Of a stretch of 64,000 bases of DNA, positions 25,502 to 33,123 are shown piece after piece (the stretch's first letter is position 1; every line of letters starts with the position of its first letter). The stretch is from positions 186,001 to 250,000 of the forward strand of contig NZ_PGFI01000011.1 of NCBI RefSeq assembly GCF_002797755.1, given 5' to 3'. Source of the stretch: Brevirhabdus pacifica. GTDB taxonomy: Bacteria > Pseudomonadota > Alphaproteobacteria > Rhodobacterales > Rhodobacteraceae. The position numbers were made by a program, and so were the translations under genes. The notes under the pieces were generated by a model, which saw only the letters and a program-made list of their open reading frames with translations, did not search any database and was not told the origin of the DNA.

Positions 25502-26947
25502 ATGGAAATGCCGTCCCCAGATCCCCGGATCATTGCCAAGAAATCTCGGCTGGTGTCGCTGCTTCAGGGTGTGTTGCCGGACGAGGCCGTTATCCATGAA
25601 CCCCATGAGACGCGCGCCTACGAATGTGACGCGCTGACCGCCTACAAGTGTCCGCCCCTCTGCGTGGTTCTGCCCGGCTCGACCGAGGAGGTGGCGGCGG
25701 TCATGCGCATCTGCCACGCCGAAGGCGTGCCCGTGGTGCCCCGCGGCGCGGGCACCTCGCTGGCAGGCGGCTCGCTTCCGACGGCCGACAGCGTCGTGCT
25801 GGGCGTCTCGCGCCTGACCGACGTGCTGGAGGCCGATTACCGCAACCGGGTGATCCGGGTGCAGACGGGCCGCACGAACCTGTCGGTAACCGGCGCCGTC
25901 GAGGAGAATGATTTCTTCTACGCGCCTGACCCCTCTAGCCAGCTTGCCTGCGCCATCGCGGGCAATATCGGCATGAACTCGGGCGGGGCGCATTGCCTGA
26001 AATACGGGGTGACGACCAACAACCTGCTGGGCGTCACCATGGTTCTGGCCGACGGCACCGTGACCCAGGTGGGCGGCGCCTACATGGATGCGCCGGGGCT
26101 GGACCTTCTGGGCGTGATCTGCGGTTCGGAGGGCCAGCTGGGCATCGTCACCGAGGCGACGCTGCGGATCCTGCACAAGCCCGAGGGCGCGCGCCCCGTG
26201 CTGATGGGCTTCGACAGCGACGAGGTTGCCGGTGAATGCGTCTCGGACATCATCAAGGCCGGGGTGCTTCCGGTCGCGATCGAGTTCATGGACCGCCCCT
26301 GCATCGAGGCGACCGAGGATTTCGCCAAGGCCGGCTATCCCATGTGCGAGGCGCTGCTGATCGTCGAAGTCGAGGGATCGCCCGCCGAGATCGACGAACA
26401 GCTTGCCGTGATCCTGGAGATCGCCCGCCGGCATGACCCGGTGGAGCTGCGCGAAAGCAAGTCGCCCGAGGAATCTGCCGCGATCTGGCTGGGCCGCAAG
26501 GCCGCCTTCGGCGCCATGGGTCAGATCAACGACTACATGTGCCTAGATGGGACGATCCCCGTCTCGGCCCTGCCGCTGGTCCTCAAGCGCATCAACGAGC
26601 TGTCGCGTCACTACGGGCTGGACGTGGCCAACGTCTTCCATGCGGGCGACGGCAACATGCACCCGCTGATCCTGTTCGATGCCAACAAGCCCGGCGACCT
26701 GGAACTGTGCGAGGCCTTCGGCGCGGACATCCTGAAATTGTGCGTCGAGGTCGGCGGTTGCCTGACCGGCGAGCATGGCGTCGGCATCGAAAAGCGCGAC
26801 CTGATGCTGGACCAGTATGATCCCGCCGACCTCGAGGCGCAGATGTGGGTCAAGGACGTGTTCGATCCGAACTGGCTTCTGAACCCCGCCAAGGTGTTCC
26901 CGCTGCGCGTCAGCGCCGGTCGCCGAGAAGCCTCCCGCGCCGCCTGA
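25502..26947 (+). CDS. glcD: Glycolate oxidase subunit GlcD, FAD-linked
   Basis: 481 residues, an FAD-linked oxidase of the PCMH/VAO fold. The FAD-binding part (about 50-230) includes VVPRGAGTSLAGGSLP and the glycine-rich stretch IAGNIGMNSGGAHCLKYG. The C-terminal part contains NVFHAGDGNMHPLI and LTGEHGVGIEKRDLM, typical of GlcD and D-lactate dehydrogenases. GlcD carries the catalytic site that oxidises glycolate to glyoxylate at the membrane. First of glcDEF; the start is the first of two ATGs (25502, 25508), with GGAG 8 bases before. The promoter carries a clear dyad. Confidence 0.95.
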   Translation: MEMPSPDPRIIAKKSRLVSLLQGVLPDEAVIHEPHETRAYECDALTAYKCPPLCVVLPGSTEEVAAVMRICHAEGVPVVPRGAGTSLAGGSLPTADSVVLGVSRLTDVLEADYRNRVIRVQTGRTNLSVTGAVEENDFFYAPDPSSQLACAIAGNIGMNSGGAHCLKYGVTTNNLLGVTMVLADGTVTQVGGAYMDAPGLDLLGVICGSEGQLGIVTEATLRILHKPEGARPVLMGFDSDEVAGECVSDIIKAGVLPVAIEFMDRPCIEATEDFAKAGYPMCEALLIVEVEGSPAEIDEQLAVILEIARRHDPVELRESKSPEESAAIWLGRKAAFGAMGQINDYMCLDGTIPVSALPLVLKRINELSRHYGLDVANVFHAGDGNMHPLILFDANKPGDLELCEAFGADILKLCVEVGGCLTGEHGVGIEKRDLMLDQYDPADLEAQMWVKDVFDPNWLLNPAKVFPLRVSAGRREASRAA

Positions 26948-27024
26948 CCCTCCGTTTCCGGCCGCCCCCGGGCGCTGGCCGGGCCGCCCCTCCGACCTGT
27001 TTCGTGCCGAAAGAAGATGCCGCC

Positions 27025-28164
27025 ATGATGACCCCCGCGACCGAAGCCGAGCTTGCCGAAGCTGTCCGTTCCGCGACCGCGCCCCTGTGGATCCGCGGCG
27101 GCGGCACGCGCCCCGTGGGCAACACCGCAGCCGAGGGCGCGGGCACCGTCCTCAGCACTGCCGGCCTGAGCGGGGTAGAGCTTTACGAGCCGGGGGCGCT
27201 GACACTCGTGGTCGCCGCCGGCACCCCCCTGGCCGAGGTCGAGCGGACACTGGCCGCCGAGAACCAGCGCCTGCCGTTCGAGCCGATGGACCACCGCGCC
27301 CTGCTGGGCACAACGGGCGAGCCCACGATCGGAGGCGTCGCGGCCGCCAACGTCTCGGGCCCGCGCCGGATCCAGGCCGGCGCCTGCCGCGACAGCATGA
27401 TTGGCCTGCGGTTCGTCGATGGTCAGGGCCAGGTTCTGCGCAACGGTGGCCGGGTGATGAAGAACGTCACCGGCTATGACCTCGTGAAGCTGCTGGCCGG
27501 CAGCCGGGGCACTCTGGGCGTGCTGACGCAGGTGGCCTTCAAGGTGCTGCCCGCCACCGCCGCACAGGCCACCGTGATGATCGAGGGGCTGTCGGATGCA
27601 TCCGCGGTCGACGCCATGTGCCGCGCGCTGGCCTCGCCCTTCGAGGTGTCGGGCGCGGCCCACATGCCCCAGGGCCCCGATGGCACCCCGCTGACCCTGC
27701 TGCGGGTCGAGGGGTTCGAGAATTCGGTCAAATACCGCGCCGGGCGCCTGCATGAGATGCTGGGCGCGCTGGGCCCCATGCGCGACGAGGCCGATCCCGA
27801 AGCCTCCGCCGCCTTGTGGAAATCGGTGCGCGACGCCGAAGCCTTCGCGGGCACTCCCGGCGATGTCTGGCGCCTGTCGGTGGTCCCGACCGAGGCCGCC
27901 GCCATCGCCACCCGCCTTGGCGCCGGGCGGTTGCTCTATGACTGGGGCGGCGGGCTGATCTGGGCCGAACTCGCCCCCGGCACCGATCTGCGCGCAAGGC
28001 TGGGCCCCTTCGAAGGGCACGCCACCCTGGTTCGCGCCAGCGCCGAGACCCGCAAGACGCTGCCGGTGTTCCAGCCGGAGCCTGCGCCCCTGGACCGGAT
28101 CGCTGCCGGCCTGCGCCAGCGGTTCGATCCGCGCAACCTGCTGAACCCCGGCCTGATGGCCTGA
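27025..28164 (+). CDS. glcE: Glycolate oxidase subunit GlcE
   Basis: 379 residues, a second FAD-binding subunit lacking the large C-terminal catalytic part of GlcD. It keeps the N-terminal PCMH features (WIRGGGTRPVG and VLRNGGRVMKNVTGYDLVK) and ends with RFDPRNLLNPGLM. It sits between glcD and glcF with 77- and 69-base gaps. It forms the GlcDEF complex that passes electrons from glycolate to the quinone pool. ATG at 27025 is followed directly by another at 27028; either may be used. Confidence 0.93.
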   Translation: MMTPATEAELAEAVRSATAPLWIRGGGTRPVGNTAAEGAGTVLSTAGLSGVELYEPGALTLVVAAGTPLAEVERTLAAENQRLPFEPMDHRALLGTTGEPTIGGVAAANVSGPRRIQAGACRDSMIGLRFVDGQGQVLRNGGRVMKNVTGYDLVKLLAGSRGTLGVLTQVAFKVLPATAAQATVMIEGLSDASAVDAMCRALASPFEVSGAAHMPQGPDGTPLTLLRVEGFENSVKYRAGRLHEMLGALGPMRDEADPEASAALWKSVRDAEAFAGTPGDVWRLSVVPTEAAAIATRLGAGRLLYDWGGGLIWAELAPGTDLRARLGPFEGHATLVRASAETRKTLPVFQPEPAPLDRIAAGLRQRFDPRNLLNPGLMA

Positions 28165-28233
28165 CCGGCCATTCCCGCCACCGCGCCGCGCCATTCCGCG
28201 CAGCCCACCGCCTGACCGCCCGAAGGACGCCCG

Positions 28234-29688
28234 ATGCAGACCCATTTCACCCCCGAGCAGCTGGCCGATCCGGCGATCGCCACCTCCAACAAGATCCTGC
28301 GCACCTGTGTGCATTGCGGGTTCTGCACCGCGACCTGCCCGACCTACCAGGTCCTGGGGGACGAGTTGGACAGCCCGCGCGGGCGCATCTACCTGATCAA
28401 GGACATGCTGGAAAACCAGCGCCCGGCGGATGAGAAGACGGTCAAGCACATCGACCGCTGCCTGAGCTGTCTGGCCTGCATGACCACCTGCCCGTCGGGG
28501 GTGCATTACATGCATCTGGTCGATCACGCCCGCGAGTATATCGAACAGACCTACAAGCGCCCCCTGACCGAGCGGATCCTGCGCAACGTGCTGGCCCATG
28601 TGCTGCCCTATCCGGGCCGGTTCCGGCTGGCGCTGCTGGGGGCCAAGATCGCGCGCCCCTTCCGCGGGCTGCTGCCCGACCCGCGCTTGCGGGCCATGCT
28701 GGACATGGCCCCGGCCACCATCCCGCCGGTCAGCCGCAACGACGATCCGCAGACCTTCGCCCCCGAGGCCGGCCCCGATACTGGGCCCGATACCGCACCC
28801 GAGGCCGCGCCGAAGATGCGGGTCGCGCTGATGACCGGCTGCGCGCAGCGGGCGCTGAACACCGACATCAACGATGCCACCATCCGCCTTCTGCGCCGTC
28901 TGGGCGCCGAGGTGGTGATCGCCGAGGGGCAGGGCTGTTGCGGGGCGCTGACCCATCACATGGGCAAGAGCGATCTGTCCCACGGATCGGCCGCGCGCAA
29001 CATCCGCGCCTGGAGCGCCGAGATCGACGGCAAGGGGCTGGACGCCATCGTCATCAACACTTCGGGCTGCGGCACGACGGTGAAGGATTACGGCCATATG
29101 TTCCGCAACGATCCGCTGGCCGAGGATGCGGCGCGGGTGGCGGGGCTGGCGATGGACGTCTCCGAGGTTCTGATGAAGCTGATGCCCGAGGGCACGCCCG
29201 CCCCCGCGACGGGCCGCGATGCCGCCCTGGACAATCTGGCGCGCGAGGGTGTGGCCGGCACCGACGGGGCCCATGCGCCGGGCGTGCGCAATGCCGACCC
29301 TGCCACCGCTGGCATTCCCCTGCACGCAGGCATTACCGTGGCCTATCACGCCGCCTGTTCGTTGCAGCACGGCCAGCAGATCAAGACCCACCCCAAGACC
29401 CTGCTGAAACGCGCGGGCTTTACCGTGGTCGAACCTGCGGACAGCCATCTGTGCTGCGGATCTGCCGGTACCTACAACCTGATGCAGCCCAAGATCTCGG
29501 GCCAGCTGAAGGAACGCAAGGTTCGGACGCTCGAGGCCAAGAACCCCGATGTGATCGCCGCCGGCAACATCGGCTGCATGATGCAGATCGGATCCGGCAC
29601 CGGCATTCCGGTCGTGCATACGGTCGAATTGCTGGACTGGGCGACGGGTGGGCCGGTGCCGCCGGCGTTGGACAAGATGCGGCCATAA
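28234..29688 (+). CDS. glcF: Glycolate oxidase iron-sulfur subunit GlcF
   Basis: 484 residues. Two 4Fe-4S motifs at the N-terminus (CVHCGFCTATCP and CLSCLACMTTCP) and the two CCG-type domains (QGCCGALTHHMG and HLCCGSAGTYN) are all present, matching electron-transfer GlcF. It is longer than E. coli GlcF because of two low-complexity insertions: an acidic Pro-rich one (about residues 170-192) and an alanine/glycine-rich one (about 314-350). Neither disturbs a Cys motif. A GAAGGA site precedes the ATG. It closes the operon. Confidence 0.94.
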   Translation: MQTHFTPEQLADPAIATSNKILRTCVHCGFCTATCPTYQVLGDELDSPRGRIYLIKDMLENQRPADEKTVKHIDRCLSCLACMTTCPSGVHYMHLVDHAREYIEQTYKRPLTERILRNVLAHVLPYPGRFRLALLGAKIARPFRGLLPDPRLRAMLDMAPATIPPVSRNDDPQTFAPEAGPDTGPDTAPEAAPKMRVALMTGCAQRALNTDINDATIRLLRRLGAEVVIAEGQGCCGALTHHMGKSDLSHGSAARNIRAWSAEIDGKGLDAIVINTSGCGTTVKDYGHMFRNDPLAEDAARVAGLAMDVSEVLMKLMPEGTPAPATGRDAALDNLAREGVAGTDGAHAPGVRNADPATAGIPLHAGITVAYHAACSLQHGQQIKTHPKTLLKRAGFTVVEPADSHLCCGSAGTYNLMQPKISGQLKERKVRTLEAKNPDVIAAGNIGCMMQIGSGTGIPVVHTVELLDWATGGPVPPALDKMRP

Positions 29689-29739
29689 TTCCGACAAGTC
29701 CGCCTGCCATCGGTGACGCGACATAGTGCAGGAAGCCCA

Positions 29740-30687
29740 ATGAAAGACCTCGCGATCATCCTGATCGGCCTGATGCTCGGCATGGCGATCGGCTCGGCCG
29801 GCGCCCAGGGCGCCGAGCGTTCGGCGGAACGTGGGGTCTTTGCCCGCCTGGCGGCTCCTACTAACGCGGAAGCAACGACCGGGCGCGCCGAGGATGCAGC
29901 GGCCGAGGCCGCCATCGCACGCATTGCGGCGGACGACACTCCACTCGCGGCGATGGAGACCGCCGACCAGAGCCGCGGCTACGAGGCCGTGGGCCGGCTG
30001 GACATCGGCGCCGGCACCTTCTGCACCGGGTCACTAATCTCGGAGACGGTGGTCCTGACGGCGGCCCATTGCCTTTATGACCAGGACACCGGCAAGCGCC
30101 TTGATGACCGCACGATCACCTTCCGCGCCGGCCTGCGCGGCGGCCGGGCCGAGGCCAGCCGCAGCGTCCGCCGAAGCGTCGTGCACCCGCAATACGACAC
30201 GGCACTGGCCAACACCTCGGCATCGGTTGCAAGCGACCTTGCCCTGATCGAACTGACGCAGCCGATCCGCAAGTCGGGCATCAGCCCATTTACCATTCAC
30301 GCGGGCGCCATGCGCGGTGACGAGGTGCGCGTCGTCTCCTACGCCATCGACCGGCAGGACGCCCCGTCGATGCAGGAAATGTGCCACGTGCTGGGCGATC
30401 TGGACGCGGCGCAGGTTCTGTCCTGCGACATCGATTTCGGCGCCTCGGGCGCGCCCATCTTCGCTGCCCCCGGCGGCGTGCCGCAGATCGTCTCGATCGT
30501 GGCAGCCAAGGCAAGGATGGGGGGCGCGCCCGTGGCGTTGGTCGCCCCTTTGGGCGACAACCTGGCACCCCTCCTGGCACAGCTTGAGGCCAGCGACGGC
30601 GTCTTCTCCCGGCCCCGTCCGGCGGTGCAGGTCCTGCCCCGTGACGAGGCGCGGCGCAAGGCCGGCGCCAAGTTCCTCCGCCCCTGA
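29740..30687 (+). CDS. Secreted trypsin-like serine protease
   Basis: 315 residues. A signal peptide (residues 1-23, ending SAGAQG) exports it. An S1-fold triad is visible: His110 in LTAAHC, Asp166 in SDLALIEL, and Ser236 in the GASGAP motif (in place of the usual GDSGGP). Ala in place of the Asp in that motif is seen in several bacterial trypsin-like proteins. About 60 Ala/Glu-rich residues separate the signal from the catalytic domain and may be a propeptide. Periplasmic or extracellular. It follows glcF by 51 bases; GGAAG precedes the ATG. Confidence 0.86.
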   Translation: MKDLAIILIGLMLGMAIGSAGAQGAERSAERGVFARLAAPTNAEATTGRAEDAAAEAAIARIAADDTPLAAMETADQSRGYEAVGRLDIGAGTFCTGSLISETVVLTAAHCLYDQDTGKRLDDRTITFRAGLRGGRAEASRSVRRSVVHPQYDTALANTSASVASDLALIELTQPIRKSGISPFTIHAGAMRGDEVRVVSYAIDRQDAPSMQEMCHVLGDLDAAQVLSCDIDFGASGAPIFAAPGGVPQIVSIVAAKARMGGAPVALVAPLGDNLAPLLAQLEASDGVFSRPRPAVQVLPRDEARRKAGAKFLRP

Positions 30688-30752
30688 GCGGGGGCCTGTT
30701 TCCGGTCACGATTACAGGTGCTTGACTGTCCGTGACGGGCCAGACCCATCCC

Positions 30753-30784
30753 CTTGAAACGCCGAAAATGCGATCCTATCTCAG
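30753..30784 (+). promoter_or_regulatory. Sigma-32 (RpoH) heat-shock promoter
   Basis: CTTG (30753-30756), 18 bases, then CCTATCTCAG (30775-30784). This matches the alphaproteobacterial RpoH consensus CTTG-N17/18-CYTATNTNNG at every defined position. Transcription should start about 30790, 85 bases before the small heat-shock gene. Confidence 0.85.
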
Positions 30785-30878
30785 GTCTGTCGGACGCCAC
30801 ACCAGGGTCCGACAGCACGAAATGGCCGGTCCCGAGGGACGGCCGTGATGAACATCGCTCAAAGAGGATGAAACCATG
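30785..30878 (+). promoter_or_regulatory. ROSE-type RNA thermometer in the hsp20 leader
   Basis: Just before the start codon, 30853-30856 (CAUC) and 30858-30859 (CU) pair with 30865-30870 (AGGAUG), closing a CAAAG loop and leaving G30857 bulged. This buries the AGGA ribosome site and reproduces the conserved UYGCU motif (UCGCU, 30855-30859) and bulged G opposite the SD that define ROSE elements. A second stem lies upstream (GGCC-G-GUCC at 30824-30832 with GGACGGCC at 30837-30844). A 9-bp inverted repeat (30787-30795 with 30807-30815) straddles the predicted transcription start. Confidence 0.75.
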
Positions 30879-31373
30879 CGTAATCTTGATTTTGCACCGC
30901 TTTACCGCGCGACCGTCGGCTTCGACCAGATCGCCGACCTGATGGACCGGGTCCTGACCAATGACGTGGCCCAGCCCAGCTATCCGCCCTACAACATCGA
31001 AAAGACCGCCGACGACGCCTATCGCATCTCGATCGCCGTCGCGGGCTTCAGCGACTCCGACCTGTCGGTCGAGGTTCGCGAGAACGCGCTGATCGTCTCG
31101 GCCCGCAAGTCCGAGACCGAGGAGGACGCCGGCCGCACCTACCTGCACCGTGGCATCGCCACCCGCGCGTTCGAGCGTCGTTTCCACCTGGCCGACCATG
31201 TCCGGGTCGAGGGTGCGACCCATGCCGACGGCATGCTGCACATCGACCTGGTCCGGGAAATCCCCGAGGCCCTGAAGCCACGCCAGATCCAGATCGCGCG
31301 CTCGGCCGATGTGGACGTGAAGGCCGTCACCGACGGCTCGGCCGCCAAAAAGGACGAGAAAACCGTCAACTGA
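30876..31373 (+). CDS. Small heat-shock protein, Hsp20/IbpA type
   Basis: 165 residues. An alpha-crystallin domain occupies about 38-130, from YNIEKTADDAYRISIAVAGF to the A-x-x-x-G-x-L-like ADGMLHIDLV. N-terminal MRNLDFAPLYRATVGFDQI matches IbpA of alphaproteobacteria. It is an ATP-independent holdase for unfolding proteins. Expression should be heat-induced twice over: transcription from the sigma-32 promoter and translation through the ROSE leader. It has its own terminator at 31427-31458. The Ala/Lys-rich tail after 140 is unusual in length. Confidence 0.95.
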   Translation: MRNLDFAPLYRATVGFDQIADLMDRVLTNDVAQPSYPPYNIEKTADDAYRISIAVAGFSDSDLSVEVRENALIVSARKSETEEDAGRTYLHRGIATRAFERRFHLADHVRVEGATHADGMLHIDLVREIPEALKPRQIQIARSADVDVKAVTDGSAAKKDEKTVN

Positions 31374-31426
31374 TCGCGCAGGGGCGCCCGGGCCTGGTCC
31401 GGGCGTCCTCTGTCGCAAGGTCCCGG

Positions 31427-31458
31427 GGCGCGGTGGCAACAGGCCACCGCGCCTTTTT
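31427..31458 (+). terminator. Intrinsic terminator of the hsp20 gene
   Basis: A perfect 10-bp GC-rich stem (GGCGCGGTGG at 31427-31436 with CCACCGCGCC at 31444-31453), a 7-base loop and a TTTTT run (31454-31458), 53 bases after the hsp20 stop. Confidence 0.9.
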
Positions 31459-31551
31459 GCTGTCCGGCCCCGCGCGCTTTCCCCCGTGGGGTCGGGCTGT
31501 TAGGCTTGCCGGAAAAGAGCAGACAGAAAACAAAGACCGGTCAGGACCCCA

Positions 31552-33063
31552 ATGCAGGCGGCAGTCAACCTGTGCGACGAAGCCGGGCGCGATTTCGGCA
31601 CGGTGTTTCGCCGTCAATTCGCCCTTACCCGCACCCAGCGCGGCCCCCAGGACGGCCAAGGGGGCTGGTCGCGGCGTTCGCTGGGCGGCTGGCACCTGCA
31701 CCATTGTCCCGAGCTGCGGGTCTGCGACGTGCTCGACGTGGCAGGGCAGGTGGCGGGGTTCTTCATCGGCATCGGTGTCACGGGCGAGGGGCGCGCCATC
31801 ACCGACGCGCTGCGCCTGGCCGCCACGATGGGGGAGGCCGGTTTCGCCGACAGTGCGGAGGCGCAGATCGCCCGTATCGCCGGACGCTATTGCGTGGTCA
31901 TGTTGGCCCCGGGTTGCCGCCGGGTCTATTTCGACCCGGTGCTGGACCTGTCGGTCGTCTGCAACCGCGACGACCGGATGATCGCAAGCTCGCTGCTGCT
32001 GGCGCTGGATCGCCCGCTGCGCGAGAACAACCGCTTCAACCACCGCATGGTGCTGCACCGGACCCACCGCTACGGGCTGGGCCATACCCGCGACGTGGGT
32101 GTGCGGCGGATGATCCCCAACCATTACCTCGACCTCGACAGCTTCGCGCTGCACCGGCACTGGCCCAAGGGGGACGAGAACCTCGACGCGACCTCGGAGG
32201 AGGCCGGCGATGGCATAGACGAGATCGTCGCGCGGCTGGGCCAGGTCTTTGGCGCGCTGGTGCGAACCCATGACTGCGCGGTGCCGGTCTCGGGCGGGAA
32301 TGACAGCCGCAACCTGATCGCCTGCGGCAAGGACCATCTGGGCCACGTGCGGGCCTTCTATTCGCACCGCATCAACAAGATGTCGGGGTTCGACTGCATG
32401 GTCGCCCGGATGCTGATGAAGAAGCTGCGTCAGCCGCATCAGACAATCGACGTGCGCGCCCCCGAGCACGAGGACCGGTTCGAGCCTGCCCGCCAGCGCG
32501 CCGCCCGCTGGGATTTCGCCTTTCGCACCGGCTACCAGGCGCTGGGCAGCGATCACCCGGTGCTGGTCGCCGCCGATCTGGCCCCCCGGGCAGAGGTCGT
32601 CCTGCGCGGCAATGTCATGGATATCCTGCGGGCCAACCAGTACAACAGCGACAATCTCGAGGCGCCTTTCGACCTGCGCTACGGGCTGTCGCGGCTGCGG
32701 ATGACGCCGGACACGGACGCGGTGCAACTGGCGGTATGGGGCCCGGAATACCAGAACTGGGCCGACACCCTGCCCGAGAACGCGCGCGGCCGGATCTATG
32801 ATTTCGCCTTCTGCGAGCAGCTTCTTCCCAACACCATGGGCGGCACGCTCTACGGCTTTGCCCAAAGCTTCTACATGAACCCATTCGCCGACCGGCGGAT
32901 GCTGGAGCTGGCCCTGCGGATCGCGCCGGCGAAACGCTATCGCGGCTGGGTCAACCGCGAGATCGTCAAGCGCGCCTCGAGCGACCTGAACATCTTTCCG
33001 CGCACGAACGAACTGCGCCGCCGCAGCGAGATGCACGAGGCGGTGGACCGCCGCTTCTTCTGA
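31552..33063 (+). CDS. Asparagine-synthetase-like protein
   Basis: 503 residues. The C-terminal part holds an ATP-pyrophosphatase loop, VPVSGGNDSR (about residues 244-253), which matches SGGxDS of the asparagine synthetase domain. The N-terminal 200 residues resemble a glutaminase-fold domain, but Cys does not follow the initiator Met, so it probably cannot release ammonia from glutamine. The enzyme would adenylate a carboxylate and couple it to another amine, as in beta-lactam or lasso-peptide synthetases, or tailor a glycan. It stands alone between an hsp20 and a leftward gabD. Its role is unknown. Confidence 0.72.
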   Translation: MQAAVNLCDEAGRDFGTVFRRQFALTRTQRGPQDGQGGWSRRSLGGWHLHHCPELRVCDVLDVAGQVAGFFIGIGVTGEGRAITDALRLAATMGEAGFADSAEAQIARIAGRYCVVMLAPGCRRVYFDPVLDLSVVCNRDDRMIASSLLLALDRPLRENNRFNHRMVLHRTHRYGLGHTRDVGVRRMIPNHYLDLDSFALHRHWPKGDENLDATSEEAGDGIDEIVARLGQVFGALVRTHDCAVPVSGGNDSRNLIACGKDHLGHVRAFYSHRINKMSGFDCMVARMLMKKLRQPHQTIDVRAPEHEDRFEPARQRAARWDFAFRTGYQALGSDHPVLVAADLAPRAEVVLRGNVMDILRANQYNSDNLEAPFDLRYGLSRLRMTPDTDAVQLAVWGPEYQNWADTLPENARGRIYDFAFCEQLLPNTMGGTLYGFAQSFYMNPFADRRMLELALRIAPAKRYRGWVNREIVKRASSDLNIFPRTNELRRRSEMHEAVDRRFF

Positions 33064-33067
33064 GGGA

Positions 33068-33107
33068 AACGCAAAGGCGCGCCGCCCGGGGGCTGCGCGC
33101 CTGCGTT
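33068..33107. terminator. Hairpin between convergent genes
   Basis: AACGCA-AA-GGCGCGC (33068-33082) pairs with GCGCGCC-TGCGTT (33095-33107), giving 13 base pairs with a 2-base bulge around a 12-base loop. It lies between the converging ends of the asparagine-synthetase-like and gabD genes. No T-run, so it may block read-through by structure alone. Confidence 0.6.
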
Positions 33108-33123
33108 CGTCATGTCCGGCGGA

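Noticed and set aside
26611-29724. Leftward frame of over 1000 codons opposite glcDEF
   Set aside because: It is an antisense shadow of three well-supported genes and has no coherent domain.
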